Origin: JBQTJJ01 sp052387235
GTDB taxonomy: Bacteria; Actinomycetota; Acidimicrobiia; Acidimicrobiales; GCA-2861595
Assembly (NCBI GenBank): GCA_052387235.1
Contig: JBQTJJ010000134.1
Location: 1 to 22,384, forward strand
Direction of reading: 5' to 3'
Length of the DNA: 22,384 nt
Shown here: positions 1 to 6,407 of the stretch, in pieces
Layout: each line of letters begins with the position of its first letter
Position numbering within the stretch: position 1 is the stretch's first letter
Notes under the pieces: generated by a model
Database searches by the model: none
Seen by the model: the letters and a program-made list of their open reading frames with translations, nothing else
What the model was told of the DNA's origin: nothing
Position numbers and translations under genes: made by a program

Positions 1-7
1 ACGACCG

Positions 8-175
8 TCACAGGTCGCGGGCGGCGAGATCCTCGGTCGTCTCGGCCCGGATACGCCGGTGGCGGCGTCCGAGATCGCCGCGCCCGGAGGCGCCGGAGCC
101 GATGAAGCTCTCCAGCGGGTCACCGTCGACCGGAAGGCGGGCGGCGACCAGCTGGGTCACCTCGACTTCGACGGC
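8..175 (-). pseudogene. Antitoxin-like C-terminal fragment
   Basis: Read on the minus strand, the last 50 or so codons before the stop near position 8 contain PLESFIGSGASGRGDLGRR followed by a charged IRAET tail. This resembles the C-terminal tail (ESFIG-x-G-x-SGRGDLGRR) of many actinobacterial ribbon-helix-helix type antitoxins. No ribbon-helix-helix N-terminus is visible upstream: that strand runs antisense to the DUF2442-like segment instead. The frame is open up to 475, so a longer protein cannot be excluded. The family match is from memory of the motif. The right-hand boundary is approximate. Confidence 0.35.
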
Positions 176-373
176 GTGCTCGACGGAGAGGTCTTCGAGC
201 CGCTGAAGGACCCGGCACTCTTCGCACAGGTCTCCGTCGACGCCATCGCCGGCACGATCGCATGGCCAAATGGCGTCGACCTCGATCCCGACGTGCTCCA
301 CGGGGACTACGAGCCGGCGAGCGGCGGGGGTCCTCGAGTGCTCAAGGAGTACCGCCTCGGCCTGACCGGCTGA
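59..373 (+). CDS. DUF2442-like protein, 5' end uncertain, probably a remnant
   Basis: The second half reads like the C-terminal part of DUF2442 proteins: an FEPL-DPALFAQ block is followed by D-x-x-x-GTIAWPNGVDLDPDVLHGD, the usual ending of this small family, which is often found beside toxin-antitoxin genes. The usual N-terminal beta strands (a TFDDG-like segment) are not recognisable, and the first 35 or so residues look like random high-GC translation. GTG at 59 is only the first possible start in view and the frame stays open to the left edge. The opposite strand carries an antitoxin-like tail over 8-170, so the gene seems to have lost its true 5' end in a rearrangement. The molecular function of the family is unknown to me. 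Confidence 0.5.
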   Translation: MAASEIAAPGGAGADEALQRVTVDRKAGGDQLGHLDFDGVLDGEVFEPLKDPALFAQVSVDAIAGTIAWPNGVDLDPDVLHGDYEPASGGGPRVLKEYRLGLTG

Positions 374-551
374 GACGCCAAGACGCCGGAATTGCGCCTG
401 GTACCAGCGCATACGGTGGCCCGTTTCACTCCTGGACTCCACGCCTGGAGTGGCCGCCGGCACAGCGTTTGTCACGGACTCTGGTTCAAGTAAGCGCCGG
501 CCGGGGCCGGCGTGTCCTCCGTCCGGACCGTTCGGGCGTCTGTGATGATTG

Positions 552-1073
552 ATGATGGTGGTGAGCGAGCCGCTGGCTGCGGGAGTGGGGACGGACCTGG
601 CCCAACTCCACCGTGAGCACTACCGGGAGCTGGTGCGGCTGGCGGCCCTGCTGGTGGACGACGTGGGCACGGCCGAGGAGGTGGTGCAGGACGCATTCGT
701 GACGGTGCTGGGCAGGGACGGCCTGGTGCACGACCCGGGCCGGCTGCCCGCCTACCTGCGCAGCGCCGTCCTCAACGGCGCCCGGTCCTCGCTGCGCCGG
801 CGCAGCGTCCGGCGCCGGCTCCGGCCGCTGCGCCCCGCCGCCGTCGAGCCCTCGGCCGAGGCCGGCGCCATGGCCGGCGCCACCCGCCGGGCCGTGCTGG
901 CCGCCCTGCGGGCCCTGCCCGACCGCCAGCGGGACGTGCTCGTGCTCCGGTACTACCTGGACCTCCCCGAGCACGAGATCGCCGCCACGCTCGGCATCGG
1001 CGCCGGCACCGTGAAGACGCACGCCCGGCGCGGCCTGGCCGCCCTGGCCGGCACCCTGGAGGCCACACGATGA
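552..1073 (+). CDS. ECF (SigE-family) RNA polymerase sigma factor
   Basis: A 173-residue sigma-70 family protein of the small ECF class. Region 2 is visible as LHREHYRELVRLAALLVDD followed by AEEVVQDAF, which binds core polymerase and the -10 element. After an Arg-rich linker, region 4 contains RALPDRQRDVLVLRYYLDLPEHEIA and a GTVKTHARRGL helix-turn-helix for -35 recognition. TTG at 549, ATG at 552 and ATG at 555 are in-frame choices; 552 is taken because no Shine-Dalgarno decides between them. The stop overlaps the next ATG by ATGA at 1070-1073, so the membrane protein behind it is translationally coupled and is the natural candidate to control this sigma factor. SigE-family factors in actinobacteria commonly answer envelope stress; its target promoters are not known. 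Confidence 0.9.
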   Translation: MMVVSEPLAAGVGTDLAQLHREHYRELVRLAALLVDDVGTAEEVVQDAFVTVLGRDGLVHDPGRLPAYLRSAVLNGARSSLRRRSVRRRLRPLRPAAVEPSAEAGAMAGATRRAVLAALRALPDRQRDVLVLRYYLDLPEHEIAATLGIGAGTVKTHARRGLAALAGTLEATR

Positions 1074-1954
1074 CCGGCGCAACCGACGGCCGCGACCTCA
1101 CGGCGGTGGAGGCCCGGCTGCGCGACGCCCTGGCGGGCCACGCCGGCGGGGTGGAGCCCGGCGACGAGCGGGCCAGCCTGGCCCGCATCGAGTCCCGCCT
1201 CCGGGCCGCGTCGGCGGGCCGCCGGCGCCGGACGTCGGCCCTCGCCCCCCTCGCCCTGGCCGCCGCAGTCGCCCTCGTGCTGGGCGCGGCGGCGCTGCTC
1301 GACGACGGGGACGGCGAGCGGCTGCGGACCGTCGCCCCCGACGGGACCACGACGACGTCCACCACCGCCGGCACCACCACCACCACGACGACGACGGTGG
1401 CGGCCCCGGAGGTGGTGGCGGACGCGGTGTGGCCCCCCGAGGGCCATGCTCCCTTCGACGACCCGGTGGACGCCGCCCGCTCCCTCGCCGAGGAGTACGT
1501 GGGCCTCCAGAGCCCGCGCCTGTCGGCCTTCCGGGCCCTCGGCGCCTCGTCCGGGGAGGTCGACGTGTCGATCCGCCGGGAGAACGGCACCTACGCCGTC
1601 GCCGGCACCGTGTCCGTGGCCGAGGCGGGCGGCCACTGGAGCGTGACGTCGGCCCGGGCCACCGACATCGTCGTCGACAACCCGAAGCCGCTCGGCACCG
1701 TCGGCTCGCCCGTCGTGGTGGACGGCCGGGCCCGCGGCTACGAGGGCAACGTCGTGATCGACGTCCGGGAGGCGGGCATGGGCGCCGCCTCGTCCCTCGC
1801 CCAGGAGGCCGTGATCGCCGGCTGCTGCGAGGAGCTGCTGCCCTTCCGCGCCGAGCTGGACCTGGCCCCCCGGACGAAGGCCAACGGCTCCGTCCTGCTC
1901 GCCACCGAGGCCCAGTTCACGATCGTCCCGATCCGCTTCGGCCCCACCCCGTAG
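1070..1954 (+). CDS. Membrane-anchored Gmad2-domain protein, candidate sigma partner
   Basis: A 294-residue protein with a cytoplasmic N-terminus of about 57 residues, one membrane helix (about 58-77), a Thr-rich linker (about 93-110), a predicted extracytoplasmic alpha/beta region (about 125-195) and a C-terminal domain (about 201-292). The C-terminal domain starts NPKPLGTVGSPVVVDGRA and continues RGYEGNVVIDV, the signature of Gmad2, an immunoglobulin-like domain known from spore-germination and envelope proteins. It overlaps the sigma-factor stop by 4 nt. Position and topology suggest that it senses something outside the membrane and controls the sigma factor through its short N-terminus, but no zinc-type (ZAS) anti-sigma motif is seen, so the anti-sigma role is inference. 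Confidence 0.8.
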   Translation: MTGATDGRDLTAVEARLRDALAGHAGGVEPGDERASLARIESRLRAASAGRRRRTSALAPLALAAAVALVLGAAALLDDGDGERLRTVAPDGTTTTSTTAGTTTTTTTTVAAPEVVADAVWPPEGHAPFDDPVDAARSLAEEYVGLQSPRLSAFRALGASSGEVDVSIRRENGTYAVAGTVSVAEAGGHWSVTSARATDIVVDNPKPLGTVGSPVVVDGRARGYEGNVVIDVREAGMGAASSLAQEAVIAGCCEELLPFRAELDLAPRTKANGSVLLATEAQFTIVPIRFGPTP

Positions 1955-1985
1955 GCCGGCGGCGGGACCACGGGTGACCGCCGGC
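1955..1985. terminator. Inverted repeat between convergent genes
   Basis: Arms of 8 bp, GCCGGCGG at 1955-1962 and CCGCCGGC at 1978-1985, separated by 15 nt. It starts directly after the stop of the Gmad2 gene and lies 18 bp before the end of the opposing LCP gene. The position fits a bidirectional terminator, but there is no T tract, and GC-rich repeats are common in this DNA. Confidence 0.4.
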
Positions 1986-2003
1986 GCACCGGGGGCCGAG
2001 GGG

Positions 2004-3206
2004 TCAGGACTGGGGGGGCAGCAGGGTGATCGAGACGCCGCCGGTGGTGGGCGGCGTGTCGGGACCGGTGGTGGTGGTCGTGGGGCCGGGGAGCAGGCCG
2101 GCGGTGGTGGTCGTGGTGCTGGTGGCGTCGGGCGGGACGGTGGACGACGTCGACGGGGCCGGGGCGGGCGTGGAGCCGCCGATGACGGCGTCGTCGCGCA
2201 GGTCGGCGAAGATCCCGGTGATGCCGGGGTCGAGGTGGACCACCGACCCCCCGCCGGCGTTGCCGATGCGCCCGGGCAGGACCACGTTGCGGATGCGGGC
2301 CGGGTCCAGGTTGCGGGCCAGGGCGGCCAGGCGGGGGAGCCGGTCGGTGGTCACGTCGAGGGAGGCGTGGCGCAGGATCACCTCGACCCACCTGCGGATC
2401 CCGGCGTCGTCGCCGATCTCGGCCCGCATCTTGCCGAGGGCGGCCAGCATCAGCGTGCCGTGGTTCTCGGAGCGGCCGAAGTCGCCGTTGGCGACGTCGT
2501 AGCGGTTGCGGGTGAAGGCCAGGGCCTGGGCCCCGTTGAAGTGGTGCCAGCCGGCCTCGAAGCGGGCCCCGGAGAACGAGTCGTTCATGCGCCGGGTCAC
2601 CTGCACGTCCACCCCGCCCAGCGCGTCCACCATCGACGCCAGGCCCTCGAAGCCGGTGAGGGCGTAGTAGTGGATGGGGAGACCGGTGATCCTGCGCACG
2701 GTGTCGACCAGCAGGCTCGGGCCGCCCTTCGGCATGGCCGAGTTGATCTTGCCCCTGCCCCGGCCGGGGATGTCGACCCAGGCGTCCCGGGGGAAGCCCA
2801 CGATGGTGCCCTCCCGGGTGGCCGGGTTGACGGCCAGCAGGTGGATGGAGTCGGCGTTGGTGCGGCGGATGTCCTGGCCGGGCCGGGCGTCGGAGCCGAT
2901 GACGAGGACGAAGGTGAGCTCGGTGGGGACCGGGATGGAGCTGTTGAACGGGATGGCGGCGCCGTAGGCCCGGCCGTCGCTGCCCTTCAGGGTGGGCGTG
3001 ACGACGGGGACGGGCGCGCCCGTGCCGGCGGTGACGGGCACGCCGGTGGGGGGCGGGGGCGGGGCGGTGGGCGCCGGCAGGGCGGTGGCCTGGGTGGTGG
3101 ACGTGCTGCCGATCACCATGGCCGGCTCCGTCCCGCCCGTCCGGGTGGCCAGGATGCCGACGGACGCGACGAGCAGGACCACAGCCGCCACCCCGATCCG
3201 CCGCAC
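2004..3206 (-). CDS. LytR-CpsA-Psr (LCP) family cell-wall ligase
   Basis: LCP proteins transfer lipid-linked glycopolymers to peptidoglycan on the outer face of the membrane. The 400-residue product has an N-terminal signal anchor (about 2-22), a Pro/Thr-rich spacer, and an LCP domain of about 98-260 with VIGSDARPG, NADSIHLLAVNP, GFPRDAWVDIPG, GKINSAM and GGVDVQV. The usual DFGR-x-x-RQQ helix is present in altered form as DFGRSENH. A Ser/Thr/Pro-rich tail follows (after about residue 345). GTG at 3206 was chosen over upstream in-frame codons because the signal anchor begins there and a TACAGT -10 box lies exactly 6 nt upstream, so the mRNA is probably leaderless. It follows the DUF3152 gene on the same strand but has its own promoter. 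Confidence 0.92.
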   Translation of the reverse strand: MRRIGVAAVVLLVASVGILATRTGGTEPAMVIGSTSTTQATALPAPTAPPPPPTGVPVTAGTGAPVPVVTPTLKGSDGRAYGAAIPFNSSIPVPTELTFVLVIGSDARPGQDIRRTNADSIHLLAVNPATREGTIVGFPRDAWVDIPGRGRGKINSAMPKGGPSLLVDTVRRITGLPIHYYALTGFEGLASMVDALGGVDVQVTRRMNDSFSGARFEAGWHHFNGAQALAFTRNRYDVANGDFGRSENHGTLMLAALGKMRAEIGDDAGIRRWVEVILRHASLDVTTDRLPRLAALARNLDPARIRNVVLPGRIGNAGGGSVVHLDPGITGIFADLRDDAVIGGSTPAPAPSTSSTVPPDATSTTTTTAGLLPGPTTTTTGPDTPPTTGGVSITLLPPQS

Positions 3207-3212
3207 GCCGGA

Positions 3213-3218
3213 ACTGTA
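3213..3218 (-). promoter_or_regulatory. -10 box of LCP gene, leaderless arrangement
   Basis: TACAGT on the minus strand is followed by 6 nt and then the GTG at 3206. A transcript starting about 7 nt after the box would begin at the start codon. No clear -35 or Shine-Dalgarno is visible. Confidence 0.5.
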
Positions 3219-3356
3219 CGGGACGGGGCCGGGCCGGGACCAGCACCCGCCGGGTGAGTCGTGGGGGCCGGGCACCGGGTGCGGGCGGCCACCGCTCGTT
3301 CCCGGCACAGCCGCGCCGGCCGGCGGGTGGCCGGGGCCGGCGCCCGTGCGTTCCGG

Positions 3357-4106
3357 CTACAGGGGGGCGAGGGGGCGGTCGTGGCGGGCGGCGGCGGCCA
3401 CCTCGTGGTCGAGGGGCCAGGGGTTGGGGAGGCAGCCGTCCAGCTCGGTGCTCTGCTGCGCCATGAGCGGGGCGGGCCGCCCGGGCCGGGGGCACTGGAC
3501 CCGGGGGTGGGGCTGGCCCAGCAGGTGCCCGACCTCGTGGTTCACCAGCATCCGGCGGTAGGTGGCCAGGTCGCCGGTCCACTTGGGGGTGGCCTCCCGC
3601 CACCGCTCGGCGTTGAGGGCCACCACCTCGCTGCGCTGGCACGAGTACTCGCCGTAGGTGTCGTGGGGCAGGCACAACCGGTCCACCTCGGGCCCCTCGG
3701 CCAGCACCACCAGGTAGGGGGCGTCGTCGCGCCGCACCAGCCGGAAGCCGGCCCGGACCCAGCCGCGGGGATCGGAGAGGGTGGCCTCCACCAGGTCCTC
3801 GAAGCCGGCGGTGGCGTCGTCGGTCGTGCGGCGCTCGACCCGGTAGGCGACCTCGACGACGGCCGGCGCCACGGTCGTGGCCGGCGGCGCCGGTTCGGTC
3901 GTGGCGGTCGTGGTGGTGGTGGTGGGCGCCGGCGGAGGCGGCCGGGTCGCGGCGGGAGCGGTGGGTGGAGGCGGGGGCGCGACGGTGGTGGCCACGGTGG
4001 CCACCGTCGTGGCCGCGGGGCGAGCCGTCTCGACCGCCGACGGGGCGGCGCCGGCGCACGACGCCCCGGCCAGGCAGGCCACCGCCACCAACCACCGCCC
4101 TCGCAT
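3357..4106 (-). CDS. Exported DUF3152 putative zinc metalloprotease
   Basis: A 249-residue exported protein. The N-terminus (MRGRWLVAVACLAGASC) looks like a signal peptide, possibly with a weak lipobox at Cys17, followed by a long Ala/Pro/Thr linker (about 20-85). The folded part matches DUF3152: an R-x-E-x-R-R strand region, two cysteines in the CLPHDTYGEYSC segment, then NHEVGHLLG with a zincin-type HEVGH at residues 190-194. The ending CPRPGRPAPLMAQQ and GCLPNPWP is also typical. The HExxH suggests zinc binding and proteolysis; no activity is established for the family that I can name. ATG at 4106 was chosen because the signal peptide begins there; the long frame upstream runs antisense to the zinc-ribbon gene. 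GGAGGG abuts the ATG, which is unusually close. Confidence 0.85.
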   Translation of the reverse strand: MRGRWLVAVACLAGASCAGAAPSAVETARPAATTVATVATTVAPPPPPTAPAATRPPPPAPTTTTTTATTEPAPPATTVAPAVVEVAYRVERRTTDDATAGFEDLVEATLSDPRGWVRAGFRLVRRDDAPYLVVLAEGPEVDRLCLPHDTYGEYSCQRSEVVALNAERWREATPKWTGDLATYRRMLVNHEVGHLLGQPHPRVQCPRPGRPAPLMAQQSTELDGCLPNPWPLDHEVAAAARHDRPLAPL

Positions 4107-4154
4107 CCCTCCACGTTGGCGCGTCCGGGCCGGCTGCGGTGCCACCATGGCCCC

Positions 4155-4343
4155 ATGCCCGGCCAGGCCCTCGTGCGCGACGGCATCGAGGTGCTGTTCG
4201 TGGTGGCCGTGGGCGGGATGCTGTGGTCGGTCGTCCGTCGGCTGCGGGCCGGCCAGGTGACGGTCAACCGGTGCGGGGCGTGCGGGCGGCCCACGTCGCG
4301 CGCCTACCCCGACTGCACCCGCTGCGGCGCGCCGCTCGACTGA
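4155..4343 (+). CDS. Small membrane protein with C-terminal zinc ribbon
   Basis: A 62-residue protein. Residues about 11-27 (IEVLFVVAVGGMLWSVV) form one membrane helix, followed by a basic RRLRAG stop-transfer. The C-terminus carries CGAC and CTRC pairs 13 residues apart, a compact zinc ribbon of the kind seen in many small bacterial membrane proteins. ATG at 4155 gives this architecture; the upstream continuation of the frame is antisense to the DUF3152 gene. It diverges from the DUF3152 gene with 48 bp between starts and is followed 33 bp later by the menG leader, which has its own -10 box. Function unknown. Confidence 0.7.
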   Translation: MPGQALVRDGIEVLFVVAVGGMLWSVVRRLRAGQVTVNRCGACGRPTSRAYPDCTRCGAPLD

Positions 4344-4364
4344 CGCAGGCGGCGGGACCACTCG

Positions 4365-4370
4365 TAGAGT
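4365..4370 (+). promoter_or_regulatory. -10 box in front of the menG leader ORF
   Basis: TAGAGT is followed by 6 nt and an ATG at 4377. With the usual 6-7 nt distance, transcription would start at that ATG, giving a leaderless mini-ORF and a 14-nt leader for menG. Confidence 0.5.
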
Positions 4371-4376
4371 GGCGCC

Positions 4377-4394
4377 ATGGACGCGGCCCGGTGA
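4377..4394 (+). CDS. Five-codon leader ORF (MDAAR) overlapping menG
   Basis: ATG at 4377, four further sense codons and TGA at 4392-4394. The stop overlaps the menG GTG (4391) in the sequence GTGA. The menG start has no convincing Shine-Dalgarno, so ribosomes that load on a leaderless mRNA at 4377 could terminate and restart at menG. Whether it is translated is inference from the layout. Confidence 0.4.
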   Translation: MDAAR

Positions 4395-5101
4395 CCACGC
4401 GGACGCCGGCCCCCGACGCGTTGCCCCAGGGCGAGGCAAAGGTGCGGGCCGTGCGGGAGATGTTCGACGCCATCGCGCCCCGCTACGACCTGGTGAACCG
4501 GGTCATGACCTTCCGCATGGACGTGGGCTGGCGCCGGGCCACGGTGCGCTCGCTGGCACTGTCGCCCCGGTCGCTGGTGGTCGACGTGGCCGCCGGCACC
4601 GGCGACCTGTGCCGCCAGCTGGAGGCGTCGGGCCTGCGGGCGGTGGGCGTGGACCTGTCCGAGGGCATGCTCCGCCACGCCGCCACCGACGCCCCGCTGG
4701 TGCTGGCCGACGCCCTGCGCCTGCCCCTCCCGGGCGGGTCGGCCGACGGCCTCACGTGCGGGTTCGCCCTGCGCAACTTCGTCGACCTGGGCCGCTTCCT
4801 GGCCGAGGCGGCGCGGGTACTGCGGCCGGGCGGCCGCATGGCCCTGCTGGAGGTGGCCCAGCCCGCCAACCCGGTCATGCGGTGGGGCCACGGCCTCTAC
4901 TTCGGCCACGTCGTCCCCCGCATCGGCGGCTGGCTCTCGGACCCCGCCGCCTACCGGTACCTGCCCAAGTCGGTGGCCTACCTGCCCCCGACCCCGGACC
5001 TGCTGGCCCTCGTCCGGGACTCGGGCTTCGACGCGGTCGAGCGCCGGGCCCTCAGCGGCGGGATCGCCCAGCTCGTCACCGCCACCCGGCGGGCGCCATG
5101 A
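4391..5101 (+). CDS. menG: Demethylmenaquinone methyltransferase
   Basis: A class I SAM-dependent methyltransferase of the UbiE/MenG family, 236 residues, which methylates demethylmenaquinone in the last step of menaquinone synthesis. Visible motifs: VREMFDAIAPRYDLVNRVMTFRMD at the N-terminus (UbiE signature 1), the SAM-binding VVDVAAGTGDL, VGVDLSEGML for ribose contact, LPLPGGSADGLTCGFALRN, and RVLRPGGRMALLEVAQP. GTG at 4391 is the first start before the conserved region and overlaps the tiny leader ORF. It is followed by menF after a second mini-ORF, so the two probably share a transcript. Confidence 0.95.
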   Translation: MTTRTPAPDALPQGEAKVRAVREMFDAIAPRYDLVNRVMTFRMDVGWRRATVRSLALSPRSLVVDVAAGTGDLCRQLEASGLRAVGVDLSEGMLRHAATDAPLVLADALRLPLPGGSADGLTCGFALRNFVDLGRFLAEAARVLRPGGRMALLEVAQPANPVMRWGHGLYFGHVVPRIGGWLSDPAAYRYLPKSVAYLPPTPDLLALVRDSGFDAVERRALSGGIAQLVTATRRAP

Positions 5102-5133
5102 CCGGCCGGCCCCGGGCGAGGGTGGGCCGATGA
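5098..5133 (+). CDS. Eleven-codon ORF bridging menG and menF
   Basis: ATG at 5098 overlaps the menG stop as ATGA, and its own stop at 5131-5133 overlaps the menF ATG at 5130, again as ATGA. The peptide would be MTGRPRARVGR. It fills the whole 28-nt gap between the two genes and could carry ribosomes across by termination-reinitiation. The peptide itself is Arg-rich and matches nothing I recognise. Confidence 0.35.
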   Translation: MTGRPRARVGR

Positions 5134-6365
5134 CGGCCACCGGTGCCCAGGGCACGGCGGCGGTGGCGGAGGCGGTGGCGGCCGGGCTGACGGCCCGCAC
5201 GGTGGCGGTGGACGCGGCCTCTGCCGACCTGCTGGCCTTCGCCGGCGACGACGGCGTCCTGTTCGAGCGGGAGGGCGCCGGCCTGGCCGGCCGGGGGGTG
5301 GCCCTGCGCCTGGAGCCGGGCACGGCCGTGGAGGGGCTGGCCGCCATCCCCACCGTCGACGAGGTCGGGCTGGCGGGCTGCGGGCCGGTGGCGATGGGCG
5401 CCCTCCCCTTCCGCCCCGGCGCCGGCGGCTCGCTGGTGGTGCCCCGGGTGGTGCTGGGCCGGGCGCCGGACGGCACGGCGTGGCGCACCACCATCGGCGA
5501 CGACCCGCCGGCGGCGGCGCCGGCGCCGGCCCGCCGCCGGCCCCCCGACGACTTCCGCCTCACCGCCGTCCGCCCCCACGACGAGTGGCTGGGCGTGATC
5601 GCCGGCGCCGTCGAGGCCATCGGCCGGGGCCGCCTCCACAAGGTCGTGCTGGCCCGGGTGGTGGAGGTGGAGGCCAACCGGCCCATCCTCCCCGTCGACG
5701 TCGTGGGCCGCCTCCGCGCCCTCTACCCCTCCTGCATGCTCTTCTCCATGGAGGGCTTCGTGGGCGCCAGCCCCGAGCTGCTGGTGGGCCGGGCCGGCGA
5801 CCGGGTCCGGTCCCAGCCCATGGCCGGCACCATCCCCCGCAGCGGCGACCCCGCCGTCGACGCCCGCCTGGCCGCCGGCCTCATGGCGTCCGACAAGGAC
5901 CGGCTCGAGCACGCCCTGGTGGTCGACGCGGTGGCCGCCGCCCTGGCCCCGCACTGCTCGTCGCTAGACGTCCCGGGCGAGCCGTCCATCGTCCCGCTGC
6001 GCAACGTGGCCCACCTGGGCACGCTGCTCACCGGCCGCCTCGGCCCCGGCGCCCCGTCGGCCCTGGGCCTGGCCACCCTGCTCCACCCCACGCCGGCCGT
6101 CGCCGGCACGCCCACCGACGAGGCCATGGCCTACATCGCCGAGCGGGAGGGCCTGGACCGGGGCCGCTACGCCGGCCCGGTGGGCTGGGTCGACCGCGAC
6201 GGCGACGGCGAGTTCGCGGTGGGCGTGCGCTCGGCCGAGCTGGACGGCCGGCGGGCCCGGCTGTTCGCCGGCGTCGGGGTGGTGGCCGACTCGGAGCCGG
6301 AGGCGGAGCTGGCCGAGACCCAGCTCAAGCTCCAGGCCCTGCTGGCCGCCGTCGTCCGCCCCTGA
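5130..6365 (+). CDS. menF: Isochorismate synthase
   Basis: Converts chorismate to isochorismate, the entry step of menaquinone synthesis; 411 residues. The C-terminal two thirds are a chorismate-binding (anthranilate synthase I-like) domain: LHKVVLAR with Lys171 at the position of the catalytic base, SMEGFVGASPELLVG, MAGTIPRSGD, ASDKDRLEHALVVD, HPTPAVAGTPTDEA and RGRYAGPVGW. The N-terminal 140 residues are the less conserved part of the fold. Isochorismate synthases for siderophores or salicylate share this fold, but the neighbours menG, menD and menH make the menaquinone role clear. ATG at 5130 overlaps the bridging mini-ORF. The gene ends 3 bp before the inverted repeat shared with menD. 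Confidence 0.93.
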   Translation: MTATGAQGTAAVAEAVAAGLTARTVAVDAASADLLAFAGDDGVLFEREGAGLAGRGVALRLEPGTAVEGLAAIPTVDEVGLAGCGPVAMGALPFRPGAGGSLVVPRVVLGRAPDGTAWRTTIGDDPPAAAPAPARRRPPDDFRLTAVRPHDEWLGVIAGAVEAIGRGRLHKVVLARVVEVEANRPILPVDVVGRLRALYPSCMLFSMEGFVGASPELLVGRAGDRVRSQPMAGTIPRSGDPAVDARLAAGLMASDKDRLEHALVVDAVAAALAPHCSSLDVPGEPSIVPLRNVAHLGTLLTGRLGPGAPSALGLATLLHPTPAVAGTPTDEAMAYIAEREGLDRGRYAGPVGWVDRDGDGEFAVGVRSAELDGRRARLFAGVGVVADSEPEAELAETQLKLQALLAAVVRP

Positions 6366-6368
6366 CTT

Positions 6369-6407
6369 CGAGTAAATAGCTCGCCAAAATGGCGAGCTAT
6401 TTACTCG
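6369..6407. repeat. Long perfect inverted repeat between menF and menD
   Basis: Left arm CGAGTAAATAGCTCGCC (6369-6385) and right arm 6391-6407 are exact reverse complements. One more A-T pair closes an 18-bp stem with an AAA loop. It is markedly richer in A+T than its surroundings. It begins 4 bp after the menF stop and contains the last Glu codon and TAA stop of menD. A bidirectional transcription terminator is the simplest reading, but no T tract follows on either strand, so a dispersed palindromic element is the alternative. Confidence 0.85.

Noticed and set aside
1340..1400. ACC/ACG-rich stretch as a microsatellite or CRISPR-like repeat
   Set aside because: It encodes a Thr-rich linker, as also found in the LCP and DUF3152 proteins; no spacer structure.
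1738..4095. 785-codon minus-strand frame across the LCP and DUF3152 genes
   Set aside because: Shifted-frame reading of the LCP and DUF3152 genes; no motif of its own.
4369..5133. Plus-strand frame beginning GTG at 4369 over menG
   Set aside because: Reads menG in another frame. Only its last 12 codons (5098-5133) are of interest, as the bridging mini-ORF.
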